64,000 nt of DNA from Deltaproteobacteria bacterium. GTDB taxonomy: Bacteria; Desulfobacterota; Syntrophobacteria; Syntrophobacterales; Syntrophobacteraceae. The notes beneath the pieces are model-generated. The model had not been told where the DNA came from and searched no databases. It was given only the letters and a program-made list of their open reading frames with translations. The stretch spans positions 1 to 64,000 of the forward strand of contig JAAYVE010000035.1 of assembly GCA_012517315.1 (NCBI GenBank). The letters are read 5' to 3'. This document shows, piece by piece, positions 1 through 7,732 of this stretch (its first letter is position 1; each line of letters opens with the position of its first letter). The position numbers and the translations under genes were made by a program.

Positions 1-106
1 CAGCGAGGAGGCCACACCCGTTCCCATCCCGAACACGGTCGTTAAGCTCCTCAGCGCCGATGGTACTGCGTGAGTGATTGCGTGGAAGAGTAGGTCGCCG
101 CCGCCC
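1..106 (+). rRNA. rrf: 5S ribosomal RNA, 3' part (5' end lies outside the window)
   Basis: The stretch CCACACCCGTTCCCATCCCG, then GAACACGG, GCGCCGATGGTACTGCG and AGAGTAGGTCGCCGCC follow the order and spacing of conserved 5S rRNA elements (loop B/C region, helix IV/V, 3' helix I). The first roughly 15-18 nucleotides of the molecule are missing, so the window opens inside the gene. The exact 3' end is not fixed because its 5' pairing partner is absent. A hairpin terminator follows directly, as expected for the last gene of an rrn operon. No tRNA follows it. Confidence 0.93.
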
Positions 107-119
107 CAATCCCCATAAC

Positions 120-157
120 AAAAGCCGGTCGGCCCATGGGCCACCGGCTTTTTTCGT
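120..157 (+). terminator. Intrinsic terminator of the rRNA operon
   Basis: AAAGCCGGT and ACCGGCTTT are perfect complementary arms enclosing a further GGCCCATGGGCC palindrome, followed by a run of six T. Its position directly behind the 5S gene fits rho-independent termination of the rrn transcript. Confidence 0.9.
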
Positions 158-408
158 TGGATCCAGACACGAAACCTCCAAAGGGCGATGGCTTGCAACG
201 GGAAAGGTTGTTAGGGGTCACTCGCAGTACCGCCGCAAGACGTCTGATCGAGGCAGGCCGGCGTGTTGGCAGATGGTGCACAAGCGCTCTTCCAGTGGGT
301 GCCGGTAGCGGCGAAAGTGCGTTTTGCCGTAAAGCGTGAGTGCTCTTGTGGCGGCTGTTTGCCGAGTGCAGGACGTCTTCTGAGGAAGCATGGGGATGAC
401 TTGAGGCG

Positions 409-1656
409 GTGGGACGGAAGCCACTGAGAGACAAGGAGCAGGCCAAGGGTTCTCGCAAGAGCCATCCCTCCCAGGAGACCACCGGACGAGGGGCAGGGGG
501 TTCGTTGCAGGTGTTGGTTTTCTCCCTTGTCTGTGCCGCCTTTACGACCATTTACATCACGCAGCCTGTGCTGCCGGTTCTGAGGCAGGAGTTCGGGGTG
601 GATGCCACGACGGCCTCATACACCATCGCTGCTGTCGTCCTTGGAATCGCCCTAGCCAATCTGCCCTTCGGCGTGCTCTCGGATCGCTACTCGGTGAAGC
701 CGATCATCCTGGTGGGGGGAGTGGTGATCTCTGTCTGCGGCCTTGTATGCGCCGTGAGCACACGTCTTTCGTTTCTCGTGGTGGCCCGTTTCGTACAAGG
801 GCTGTTCCTCCCCTCTCTCACGACCTGTCTGGCTGCTTATCTCGCTCGAAACCTTCCTGTAGACTCCCTCAACGTGGTGATGGGTTCCTACGTTTCCGCA
901 ACGGTGGCGGGAGGTCTCGGCGGCCGACTCCTGGGGGGCTGGATCCATCCCCCTCTCCACTGGCGCTACGCATTCGTCAGTTCCTCTTTGTTGGTTCTTG
1001 CATCGGCATGGGCAGCGTATCGAAAGCTGCCGGCTGAAGAGCGCAGAGCTTCCGCCACCATGCCCCGGGCTGGTTTTCTTGAACTCCTTGCCAACAGAGA
1101 ATATCTCCGGATGTACTTGGTGGCCTTCGGTGCTTTCGCCGTTTTCTCATCTTTGTTCAACTACCTTCCGTTCTATCTCGCTGGTCCCCCGTTTGGAGCA
1201 TCCACGGAGCTTATTACGTTCATGTATCTGTCGTACGTCATCGGCATCATCATGGGACCGCTGTCGGGGACGCTGAGTAACCGCATCGGCAATGGTCTGA
1301 CCATGGTCGCCGGCTCCCTCGCCTTGGGCCTATCTATGGGCTTGACGCTCGTTCCGTCCATTTGGGTTATCCCCTTAAGTCTTGCGGGCATCTGCGCCGG
1401 TTTTTTCGCCGTCCATTCCGCAGCCGCCGGTTCACTCAACCGAAAGCTGGCTTCCAGTCGAGGCCGGGCCAATTCCCTTTACGTCCTTTTCTATTACCTG
1501 GGGGGAGCCGCTGGGATTTCCGCAAGTGGTCAAGCGTATGCCCTCATGGGCTGGACCGGCGTGGTGACACTGGCTTTCCTCATCCTTTGCATCCCAGGGG
1601 TGATCGGGCTGATAGAGACCCGAAACGAGAGGGGGACAGGCGCATGTCGGCCCTGA
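409..1656 (+). CDS. MFS transporter (YnfM/drug-efflux type)
   Basis: This 415-residue protein has the hydrophobic profile of a 12-helix major facilitator. The first helix begins near residue 33 with LQVLVFSLVCAAF and carries the ITQPVLPVLRQEF signature typical of YnfM-like permeases. The loop between helices 2 and 3 has FGVLSDRYSVKP, matching the MFS motif A (GxLaDrxGrk). Substrate cannot be read from sequence; relatives export small organic molecules. The assigned start is GTG at 409 with a weak GAGG upstream. Internal starts near 505-511 would remove a hydrophilic 30-residue leader and are possible. It stands alone between the rrn terminator and trkA. Confidence 0.85.
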   Translation: MGRKPLRDKEQAKGSRKSHPSQETTGRGAGGSLQVLVFSLVCAAFTTIYITQPVLPVLRQEFGVDATTASYTIAAVVLGIALANLPFGVLSDRYSVKPIILVGGVVISVCGLVCAVSTRLSFLVVARFVQGLFLPSLTTCLAAYLARNLPVDSLNVVMGSYVSATVAGGLGGRLLGGWIHPPLHWRYAFVSSSLLVLASAWAAYRKLPAEERRASATMPRAGFLELLANREYLRMYLVAFGAFAVFSSLFNYLPFYLAGPPFGASTELITFMYLSYVIGIIMGPLSGTLSNRIGNGLTMVAGSLALGLSMGLTLVPSIWVIPLSLAGICAGFFAVHSAAAGSLNRKLASSRGRANSLYVLFYYLGGAAGISASGQAYALMGWTGVVTLAFLILCIPGVIGLIETRNERGTGACRP

Positions 1657-1775
1657 TGAACCTGCACGGGCACCGAGTTTGCGCACCAGGTGCGCGGAAG
1701 AGCCTGGTGGAATCTGGTATGAATGGATTTCGCGAGGGTCGTTTGCGATTTTCAAACAGGGGAGGAGGGTGACCT

Positions 1776-3119
1776 TTGAAAGCGGTCATTGTCGGTGCCG
1801 GCGAGGTCGGTTTCCGCATTGCGCGGCGCTTGGGGCTGGAGAGCAAGCACGTTGTGGTCATCGACAGGAATCCTGAAGCGCTTAAAAGGGTTGCGGAACT
1901 CCTGGATGCCAAGACGATCCTGTGGTCGGGGAGCAACCCGAGATCCTTGGATGAAGCCGGGGTTCGGGATGCGGAGACCTTTCTGGCCGTGACGGACGGT
2001 GACGAAACGAACCTGGTTGCACGCCTCTTCGCCGACGTCATGTCGCCCGGATCGTCAAGCCGGTGAAGCTTCGCAACGCGGATTACACGCAGTACCGTCC
2101 AGAGTTGATTGAAATGATCATCAATGTGGCCCGCATCATCACTCCCGAGCTTGAGGTAGTGAAGACCATCGAGGGCTTGATGACGGTTCCGGACGCGGAA
2201 GAAATCATTGAGTTCGCCGATGGCCGGATTCATCTCATCGGCATCCGCATCCACGATGAATGCCCGGTCCTTGGAGAGGAGTTCATCGATTTGAGGCGAA
2301 GAACCGGTGAACTTCGATTCATCGTCGCGGCAATCATTGGACAAAATCGCCTCATTATCCCCACGGGAAGGAGCCACATCCCTAGGGGGGATCTCATCTA
2401 CTGCGTGTGTGAGCGGGCGGAGCCGACGAATGTCCTGACGGTCTTCGGCAGTCGGACGGAACCGGCGAAGCATGTGCTCATCATTGGTGGCGGAAACATC
2501 GGGCTGGGTCTTGCCCGGAAGCTCGAAAGAATATCGATGCATGTCCGACTGATCGAGAGAGACCGAAAGCGCTGCGAGTCGCTTGCCGAACATCTTGATC
2601 GCACCGCCGTGTTGAACGGAGACGGGACAGACCAGGAGGTCCTGGAGGAAGAAAACGTTCAGGGCATGGATGTGGTCATTTCTGCTACGGGGGACGAGGA
2701 AAGCAACATTCTTTCCTCCCTACTCTGTGGTCAGCTGGGTGCTAGGCGAACCATCACCAGGATCAACAAGATCGCTTATATGCCCATTGCCGAGGCCATC
2801 GGCCTTGGACAGATCGTGAGTCCACGGTTTTCGGCTGTCAACACGATCCTTCGGCACATCCGGAAAGGCAAAGTGGTGTCTGCATTTGTATGGAAGGGGG
2901 AAGGGGGAGGTGCTGGAGGCGGTGGCCCTGGAGCATTCGGGAGTTGTGGGCAGGCCGCTCAAGGACGTGCGTTTCCCCAGCGGCGCCCTTGTGATCTTTG
3001 CACTGAGGGGGGAACAGAGCCTTATCCCCACAGGGGACACCGTCATCGAGCCGCAGGTCCGCATCATCATCCTGGTGATCCGAAAGAGCATTCCCCATGT
3101 GGAACGCGAGTTCATGTGA
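1776..3119 (+). pseudogene. trkA: Trk potassium-uptake regulatory subunit TrkA, broken by two compensating frameshifts
   Basis: TTG at 1776 follows a strong GGAGGAGGG. The first frame (1776 to about 2050) has the TrkA N-terminal Rossmann fold (VIVGAGEVGFRIA, then SNPRSLDEAGV and VTDGDETNLVARLFAD). Homology then continues in another frame from about 2040 to 2895 (RIVKPVKLRNADY, TrkA-C domain, second Rossmann motif IIGGGNIGLGLARKL). It returns to the first frame (EVLEAVALEHSGVVGRPLKDV and the final TrkA-C domain) up to the TGA at 3117-3119. The two shifts cancel, so 1776-3119 is a multiple of three (447 codons plus stop), the usual TrkA length. The second shift lies in a G-rich homopolymer tract (2896-2908), so sequencing error is a real alternative to true decay. 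TrkA binds NAD(H) and gates Trk/Ktr channels; no trkH/trkG is nearby. Confidence 0.85.
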
Positions 3120-3136
3120 TGAATGAGGAGATTCCC

Positions 3137-3424
3137 ATGGTTGATCCGAAGAAAATCCAATCTGTCGTCACGCACCTGGAAAACGAATTCCCGGGCTGCA
3201 CCGTCGAAGGGCATCACGATCTCGCCCAGCGTGTGCACCGCTTCGTGATCAAGAACGGAGCCACAGCCTACCGGGCCATCGTGCTGGAGGAGTTCCTGGA
3301 AACTCACAAGGCGGAGGAAATCCCCCCTTTGCTGACCATGTTCACCTTGGCGGAGCATCTCAGAGAACTGCCTTCGGCTGGCTTTGTCGTTACCAAACGT
3401 GGCTTGAAGCTGGAGCATGAATAG
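3137..3424 (+). CDS. Small conserved protein, function unknown
   Basis: This 95-residue protein starts MVDPKKIQSVV. I chose ATG 3137 because GAGGAG lies 7 nt upstream; an earlier ATG at 3119 overlaps the trkA stop (TGATGA) and would add six residues. It contains no cysteine-rich or membrane segment. Features seen are an acidic/hydrophobic middle (AIVLEEFLETHKAEEIPPLL) and a C-terminal GFVVTKRGLKLEHE. Because of the trkA frameshifts, naive gene calling would fuse it to the middle of TrkA; the RBS shows that it is a separate gene, probably co-transcribed with trkA. I do not recognise the family. Confidence 0.7.
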   Translation: MVDPKKIQSVVTHLENEFPGCTVEGHHDLAQRVHRFVIKNGATAYRAIVLEEFLETHKAEEIPPLLTMFTLAEHLRELPSAGFVVTKRGLKLEHE

Positions 3425-3448
3425 TGAATGAGGTGGGAGTCGTGACCG

Positions 3449-3474
3449 TCGGCTCTCTGTTGCTCACGAGCCGA
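3449..3474. repeat. Inverted repeat between convergent genes
   Basis: TCGGCTC (3449-3455) and GAGCCGA (3468-3474) are perfect 7-bp arms around a 12-nt loop at the convergent junction of the small plus-strand gene and the NUDIX gene. It could be a bidirectional transcription stop, but no clear T-run follows on either side. Confidence 0.35.
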
Positions 3475-3988
3475 TGGGGCTCTTTCTGCGGCGCTTCTCC
3501 TGGAAGAAACGGCGCACCATCTCTTCATGCAGACGAAAGGCCAGTGGGCATGGCTCCTCTGCAATGACCCGTTCCGTGGTTTCTTCGGTGGCGAAGAAAG
3601 AGGGAAGAGCCCGGGAATCCCTTTTGTGTGCCAATCCAAAGATGAGAATGGTTCCGTCCTCGGCGCTTCTCACCGCGAACTCCCGGATTTCTCCCGGGTC
3701 GAGATGAATTCCGGTTTCCTCCAACACCTCCCTCGCCCCCGCCTCCTGCCAGGTTTCACCCAGGTTGATGTACCCACCCGGCAGGGCCTGCATCCCCTCG
3801 TGAGGTTCAATTCCTCGACGGATCAATACCAGTCCCTCATCAACGGGAACCAGGACCACAGCGACGGGAATGGGATTGAGAAAGGTGAAGTTTCCGCAAC
3901 GGGCGCATTGTCTAGGCCATGGCATGCAGGCAGTGAAAAGATGTCCGCAGTAAGAGCAGTGGGAGTTTTTGGAAGCCACCCGGTTCAT
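3464..3988 (-). CDS. NUDIX hydrolase with N-terminal zinc ribbon
   Basis: The protein opens with a zinc ribbon (CSYCGHLF ... CARCG) and then a NUDIX fold. The NUDIX box GYINLGETWQEAGAREVLEETG matches G-x5-E-x7-REUxEExGU, with the metal-binding REVLEE glutamates intact. Zinc-ribbon NUDIX proteins of this build are often NADH- or nucleoside-diphosphate-derivative pyrophosphatases; the exact substrate is unknown. The frame is open upstream to 4216, but the extra residues look non-coding, so I place the start at ATG 3988 (MNRVASKNSHC); ATG 4039 is an alternative. It lies downstream of flxA on the same strand and may be a distal member of that operon. Confidence 0.8.
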   Translation of the reverse strand: MNRVASKNSHCSYCGHLFTACMPWPRQCARCGNFTFLNPIPVAVVLVPVDEGLVLIRRGIEPHEGMQALPGGYINLGETWQEAGAREVLEETGIHLDPGEIREFAVRSAEDGTILIFGLAHKRDSRALPSFFATEETTERVIAEEPCPLAFRLHEEMVRRFFQEKRRRKSPIGS

Positions 3989-4163
3989 CTTTTTTGTGAG
4001 AGCGCACGCTGTAGGGAAGGCGGAGAGCACGGGCTGCATGCGGCAGAATCTCGAACTTACCAAACAGATTCCCGACAAAGCACTGACCCGCCCTCTCTCG
4101 AAGCCCCACACCTCCATTTCTGGGAAAGGGGCAATCCACAAATGAGAGGGGTCGGATGACGGC

Positions 4164-5000
4164 CTAGAGCTCAGGTACCATCCCCTGCAGTTGCGCGACG
4201 CTGAAAACGGGACCATCGACGCACACGTAATTCGTGCCGATGTTGCATCGGCCGCAAATGCCGATGCCGCACTTCATGCGCTTCTCCAGGGTGGTGAGGA
4301 TCTGGTCGCTTTGGAACCCCAATTCTTTCAGGTTGAACAGGACGAACTTGATCATGATGGGGGGACCGCACACGATAGCCACCCGGTTGTGGGGCGACGG
4401 GGCTTCCTCAGTGAGGACCGTCGGGACAAAGCCCACCCGGCCTTTCCATCCCGGGAACTCGCTGTCCACGGTGAGAACCAGGTCGACTTTGCCTTCCCTC
4501 CATTTGTCGAACTCGTATCGGTAACAGAGATCCTGCGGGGAACGGGCCCCGTAGATGATCATGATATCTCCGTAATCGGCGCGGTGATCGATCATGTGAA
4601 GGAGCAGGGTGCGCAGGGGGGCCATGCCGATGCCGCCGCCCACGAACAGGATGTCTTTCCCTTTCAACTCCTCGAAACAAAAGCCGTTGCCGAGGGGAGC
4701 ACGGACCCCGATTGGATCGCCCGCTGAGAGCTGGTGAATGCGCTGTGTCACTTCTCCCGCCCGCATCACGCTGAACTGCAGGTACTCTTTACACGACGGG
4801 GGTGAGTTGATGACGAAAGTCGACTCGCCGACCCCAAAAACGGAAAGTTGTCCCACCTGTCCCGGGCGGAAAACAAACCGGCGCATTTTTTCCTCGTCGT
4901 CCAGAACAATGCGCAGGGTACGGATGTTGTGCGTCTCCTGGATGACTTCCTTGACCGTCGCCAGTTCCGGCAGGTATGGATTATGAGCATGCACAGGCAT
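4164..5000 (-). CDS. flxA: FlxA-type FAD/NAD(P)H-binding oxidoreductase subunit, locus 1
   Basis: This 278-residue ferredoxin-NADP reductase-like protein has an N-terminal FAD barrel (RPGQVGQLSVFGVGE, then RAPLGNGF). A Rossmann NAD(P) domain follows (FVGGGIGMAPLRTLL, IYGARSPQDLCY, CGPPIMIKF). The C-terminal four-cysteine segment MKCGIGICGRCNIGTNYVC is like the 2Fe-2S site of dihydroorotate dehydrogenase electron-transfer subunits and sulfhydrogenase gamma subunits. In the FlxABCD-HdrABC family this subunit receives electrons from NADH. The ATG at 5000 sits directly on an AAGGAG, so GTG 4994 (7 nt downstream of it) may be the true start. It overlaps flxB by about 20 bp, so the two are translationally coupled. 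Confidence 0.88.
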   Translation of the reverse strand: MPVHAHNPYLPELATVKEVIQETHNIRTLRIVLDDEEKMRRFVFRPGQVGQLSVFGVGESTFVINSPPSCKEYLQFSVMRAGEVTQRIHQLSAGDPIGVRAPLGNGFCFEELKGKDILFVGGGIGMAPLRTLLLHMIDHRADYGDIMIIYGARSPQDLCYRYEFDKWREGKVDLVLTVDSEFPGWKGRVGFVPTVLTEEAPSPHNRVAIVCGPPIMIKFVLFNLKELGFQSDQILTTLEKRMKCGIGICGRCNIGTNYVCVDGPVFSVAQLQGMVPEL

Positions 5001-6048
5001 TCTCCTTGAGGTTCTCGACGACCTTGCGAATATCGATGGAAACAGGACAGCTGCGGATGCAGCGACCACAGCCGCAACACCCGATCATGCCGGCGTACTT
5101 TGCGGGGATGAAGCTGAATTTGTGCCCGATCCGGTTGCGGTAGCGTTCGAATTTGCTGGGCCTGGGATTATGGCCGCTGGCCTCCAGGGTGTACTGGTAG
5201 AACATACAGGAGTCCCAGGATCGCAGGCGCTCACCCTCCAGTCCCTGCATCTCGTCGGTAATGCTGAAGCAGTAACAGGTGGGGCAGACAAAGGTACAAA
5301 CGCCGCAACTGATGCACTGGCTCACCATGGAGCGCCAATATTCCAGGTCCTCAAAACGTCCTCTGAAGTCATCGCCGCTGTGAGTCAAGTCCCCAGTTCC
5401 CACCTGTTCCTCGGTGGTCTCCTTTTGCAGGTTCTCGGCGGCCTCCAACTGGGTCTTCGTGGGTTGCTCGCCGCCCATGAGTTTCAGGATGGGGTGAGCT
5501 CTCCGGTTGATGGCTTCCACCAAGAATCCGTCTTCCAGGGGGGTCAACCGCAGGTCACTTCCCTCCATGTCAGCGGGCCCGCTGCCGACGGAGGAGCAGA
5601 AGCAGGCGGCATCCCACTGGCGGCACACGAGGGTGGCGAAAAAGGTGTTTTCCCTTCGCTTTCGATAGTACTCGTCCTGAAAGGGTCCCCCGGTGAAAAC
5701 CCGATCGAAAAGGAGAAATCCCCGCACATCGCAAGGACGTGCCCCGAAGACGACCGTCGGTTTCGCCGCGATTTCTGCCTGCAGGTTGATCTTCACCCGG
5801 GAAGCATCCTCCGGGTCCTTCACATATGCGTATGACAAAAGGCTCTCCACCTGGGGAAGGAGAATTCTCTTGGGTGGTGTCGTGCTTTGGCGCTCCAGAA
5901 CGGGGACTGTTCCGGGCACGTAGCGAACGAACTCGCCGCCGCACTTCTGGGGGCCGGAGGCTACAGGGACCCAAACATCCATCTCGGCGGAGAGTCTGTC
6001 CAAAACCGGGTGCAAACCGTCCCGGGGGATGAAAATTGCTCGACTCAT
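4981..6048 (-). CDS. flxB: FlxB-type 4Fe-4S protein (hydrogenase/sulfur-reductase beta-subunit-like), locus 1
   Basis: This 355-residue protein has an N-terminal domain shared with sulfhydrogenase beta subunits (FGARPCDVRGFLLFD, CRQWDAACFCSSVGSGP). A dicluster ferredoxin region follows: CISCGVCTFVCPTC near residue 245 and CCGCGRCIRSCP near 325. It ends in a cysteine-bearing ENACACS tail. In Flx complexes it relays electrons between the flavin subunit and the other FeS subunits; cytoplasmic, no signal peptide. ATG 6048 has AAGGATA upstream. It overlaps flxA downstream and follows flxC after about 120 bp. Residues around 200-230 form a hydrophilic spacer. Confidence 0.87.
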   Translation of the reverse strand: MSRAIFIPRDGLHPVLDRLSAEMDVWVPVASGPQKCGGEFVRYVPGTVPVLERQSTTPPKRILLPQVESLLSYAYVKDPEDASRVKINLQAEIAAKPTVVFGARPCDVRGFLLFDRVFTGGPFQDEYYRKRRENTFFATLVCRQWDAACFCSSVGSGPADMEGSDLRLTPLEDGFLVEAINRRAHPILKLMGGEQPTKTQLEAAENLQKETTEEQVGTGDLTHSGDDFRGRFEDLEYWRSMVSQCISCGVCTFVCPTCYCFSITDEMQGLEGERLRSWDSCMFYQYTLEASGHNPRPSKFERYRNRIGHKFSFIPAKYAGMIGCCGCGRCIRSCPVSIDIRKVVENLKENACACS

Positions 6049-6167
6049 GGTCTATCCTTATAAGGCATGCGTTTTGGCTCCGGCGATTCGAGACCTGTGC
6101 GGAGCGGATGCACTGCGGTCCCAATCCCTCCATGTGCCCACTCACTCCCGAAAAGGCCGGGTGAAGG

Positions 6168-7136
6168 TCATATCCCTGCTTCGTTTGGGTTGTATGTGAG
6201 CAGTGGGGGCAAAGCTTCTGGATCGAGGCCGGCCTCATAATGCAGCAGGTCTCGGGTGATCTGGTTGAGTTTCTCCTTGATCAAGGTGACGGGAATCTCC
6301 ATGGGGCAGACCCGTTCGCATTCTCCACACTCGGTGCAGCGCCCGGCCAGGTGCAGGGCATGGATGAAGTGATACAGGAATTTCTCCGGCAGATTCACCC
6401 GCTGAGTGAGCCAACGGGGTTCTCTGGTCTCGGCGATGCACCGGTCCTGGCAGATGCATAAGGGACATGCGTTGCGGCAGGCGTAACAGCGGATGCAGCG
6501 GTCCAGTTCCGATGACCAGAAAAGATGCCGTTCCTGTAGGGAGCGGGCCTCCATGGCCTCAACGTCCCGGTAGGCATCCTCGGGCGCTGTTCGGGGCGTG
6601 ATGGGTTGGTACACCAGTTCGTCGTAAATGACCGGATTGGGATGACGGCATCGAAGGCATCGCCTGGCCAGGAAGCGCTCCAGTGGAAAGCGGTGAGCCT
6701 CTTCATCGTTTTGGACCACGAGGTGGTCGCCCTGGATGGTGACGGATCGGATTTGGGAAAGTCCCGATTCGTTCATGAGGCGGCGGACATCCAAGGTGCC
6801 TCTGCACGGGATGCCGAAGATGTGGAGGCTTTCCCGGGAGAGGAGTTTCTCCTGGATGAGGGCCACGAGAGAGCGGCTGTCGCAACCACGCACGCAGATG
6901 CCGATTTTTTTGCCTTCTTCGAGAGGGGGAGTCAAGGCCCCCTTCACGAGGTACCCCGTCAGGTTCTGAACGCAGAGGGGATTCCAGATAAGCCTGGAGA
7001 CATCTTCAAGGCCCCGGAGGAACACGGGGGTCACATGCAGCGGGTCATAGCCGGTGCCCCACCCGATCACCATGCTCAGTCCGGAAAAGGAAGCTGCCAC
7101 CTGTTCATGCAATCGTTTTGTTGCAGTTGAGTCCAC
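6168..7136 (-). CDS. flxC: FlxC-type 4Fe-4S protein (coenzyme F420-reducing hydrogenase beta-like), locus 1
   Basis: This 322-residue protein has an N-terminal domain with ICVRGCDSRSLVALIQE and IFGIPCRGTLDVRRL, then CLRCRHPNPVIYDEL near residue 160. Two ferredoxin clusters follow: CIRCYACRNACPLCIC near 213 and CTECGECERVCP near 264. It starts at GTG 7136 (VDSTATKRLHEQ) with AAGGTG upstream. It is homologous along its length to the protein at 46355-47305 in locus 2. In the family it is one of the electron-transfer subunits of the NADH dehydrogenase module. The 163 bp to flxD upstream contain only a short GGACCATGGTCC palindrome. Confidence 0.86.
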   Translation of the reverse strand: MDSTATKRLHEQVAASFSGLSMVIGWGTGYDPLHVTPVFLRGLEDVSRLIWNPLCVQNLTGYLVKGALTPPLEEGKKIGICVRGCDSRSLVALIQEKLLSRESLHIFGIPCRGTLDVRRLMNESGLSQIRSVTIQGDHLVVQNDEEAHRFPLERFLARRCLRCRHPNPVIYDELVYQPITPRTAPEDAYRDVEAMEARSLQERHLFWSSELDRCIRCYACRNACPLCICQDRCIAETREPRWLTQRVNLPEKFLYHFIHALHLAGRCTECGECERVCPMEIPVTLIKEKLNQITRDLLHYEAGLDPEALPPLLTYNPNEAGI

Positions 7137-7279
7137 GGTTCACCTTGACTTTCGAGCTTTGATTTCCCCACGGACCATGGTCCATGGTCTTTCTTGGGTT
7201 AGATGACGGAACAAGATGACCTCGGGGTGGGTCCCAATCCAAAGGGGCTCCAACGGAAACTGGAAGCAGAAGGATCTTC

Positions 7280-7717
7280 TCACTTCCTGGCAAGGGGATT
7301 CGGTCCCACTGCATGGATCGTTTCCGAGAATTCGCTCACCACCTGTTGCCATCTCTGTCCTTCAGAGGCGGAGACCCACGTGTAGCGAAAACGCCTCTGG
7401 TCGATCCCCATGAAAGAAAGGAAATTCTTCAGAACTTCCAGTCGTCTTCGGGCATAGAGGTTGCCGACGGCATAGTGACAGTCCTTGGGATGGCATCCCG
7501 AGACCAGCACGCCGTCCGCACCGTAGATCAAGGGCTTGGCCACGAAAAGGGGATCCACCCTGCCGGTGCACGGAACACGGACGACACGGAGATCGGTGGG
7601 TTGTTTGAAACGGCAAACCCCCGCCGTATCAGCGCCTCCGTATGAACACCAGTTGCACAGAAAACCGATGATCCGGATGCTGTCAACCAAGGCACCGGAC
7701 GCTGCGGATTGGTCCAT
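7280..7717 (-). CDS. flxD: FlxD / MvhD-like 2Fe-2S adaptor subunit, locus 1
   Basis: This 145-residue MvhD-family protein starts at ATG 7717 (AAAGGA 10 nt upstream; a nearer ATG at 7726 abuts the RBS). All hallmark cysteines are present: FLCNWCSYGGAD at the N-terminus, VRVPCTGRVDP, and SGCHPKDCHYAVGN. In methanogen MvhD this family carries a 2Fe-2S cluster that passes electrons from a donor module into HdrA; here the donor is the Flx module. It lies 15 bp after hdrA, consistent with one transcript. It serves as the reference for the altered paralogue at 45923-46354. Confidence 0.9.
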   Translation of the reverse strand: MDQSAASGALVDSIRIIGFLCNWCSYGGADTAGVCRFKQPTDLRVVRVPCTGRVDPLFVAKPLIYGADGVLVSGCHPKDCHYAVGNLYARRRLEVLKNFLSFMGIDQRRFRYTWVSASEGQRWQQVVSEFSETIHAVGPNPLARK

Positions 7718-7732
7718 CGCTGTCATTCCTTT

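Noticed and set aside
2063-3424. Single 453-residue protein joining the TrkA middle part to the downstream small protein
   Set aside because: It is a by-product of the second trkA frameshift. The segment from about 2900 to 3118 in that frame is Gly/His/Pro-rich nonsense, while the other frame has TrkA-C homology, and the small gene has its own RBS.
7172-7183. 12-bp palindrome GGACCATGGTCC between flxD and flxC
   Set aside because: Sits inside an operon with no promoter nearby and is short in GC-rich DNA; probably chance.
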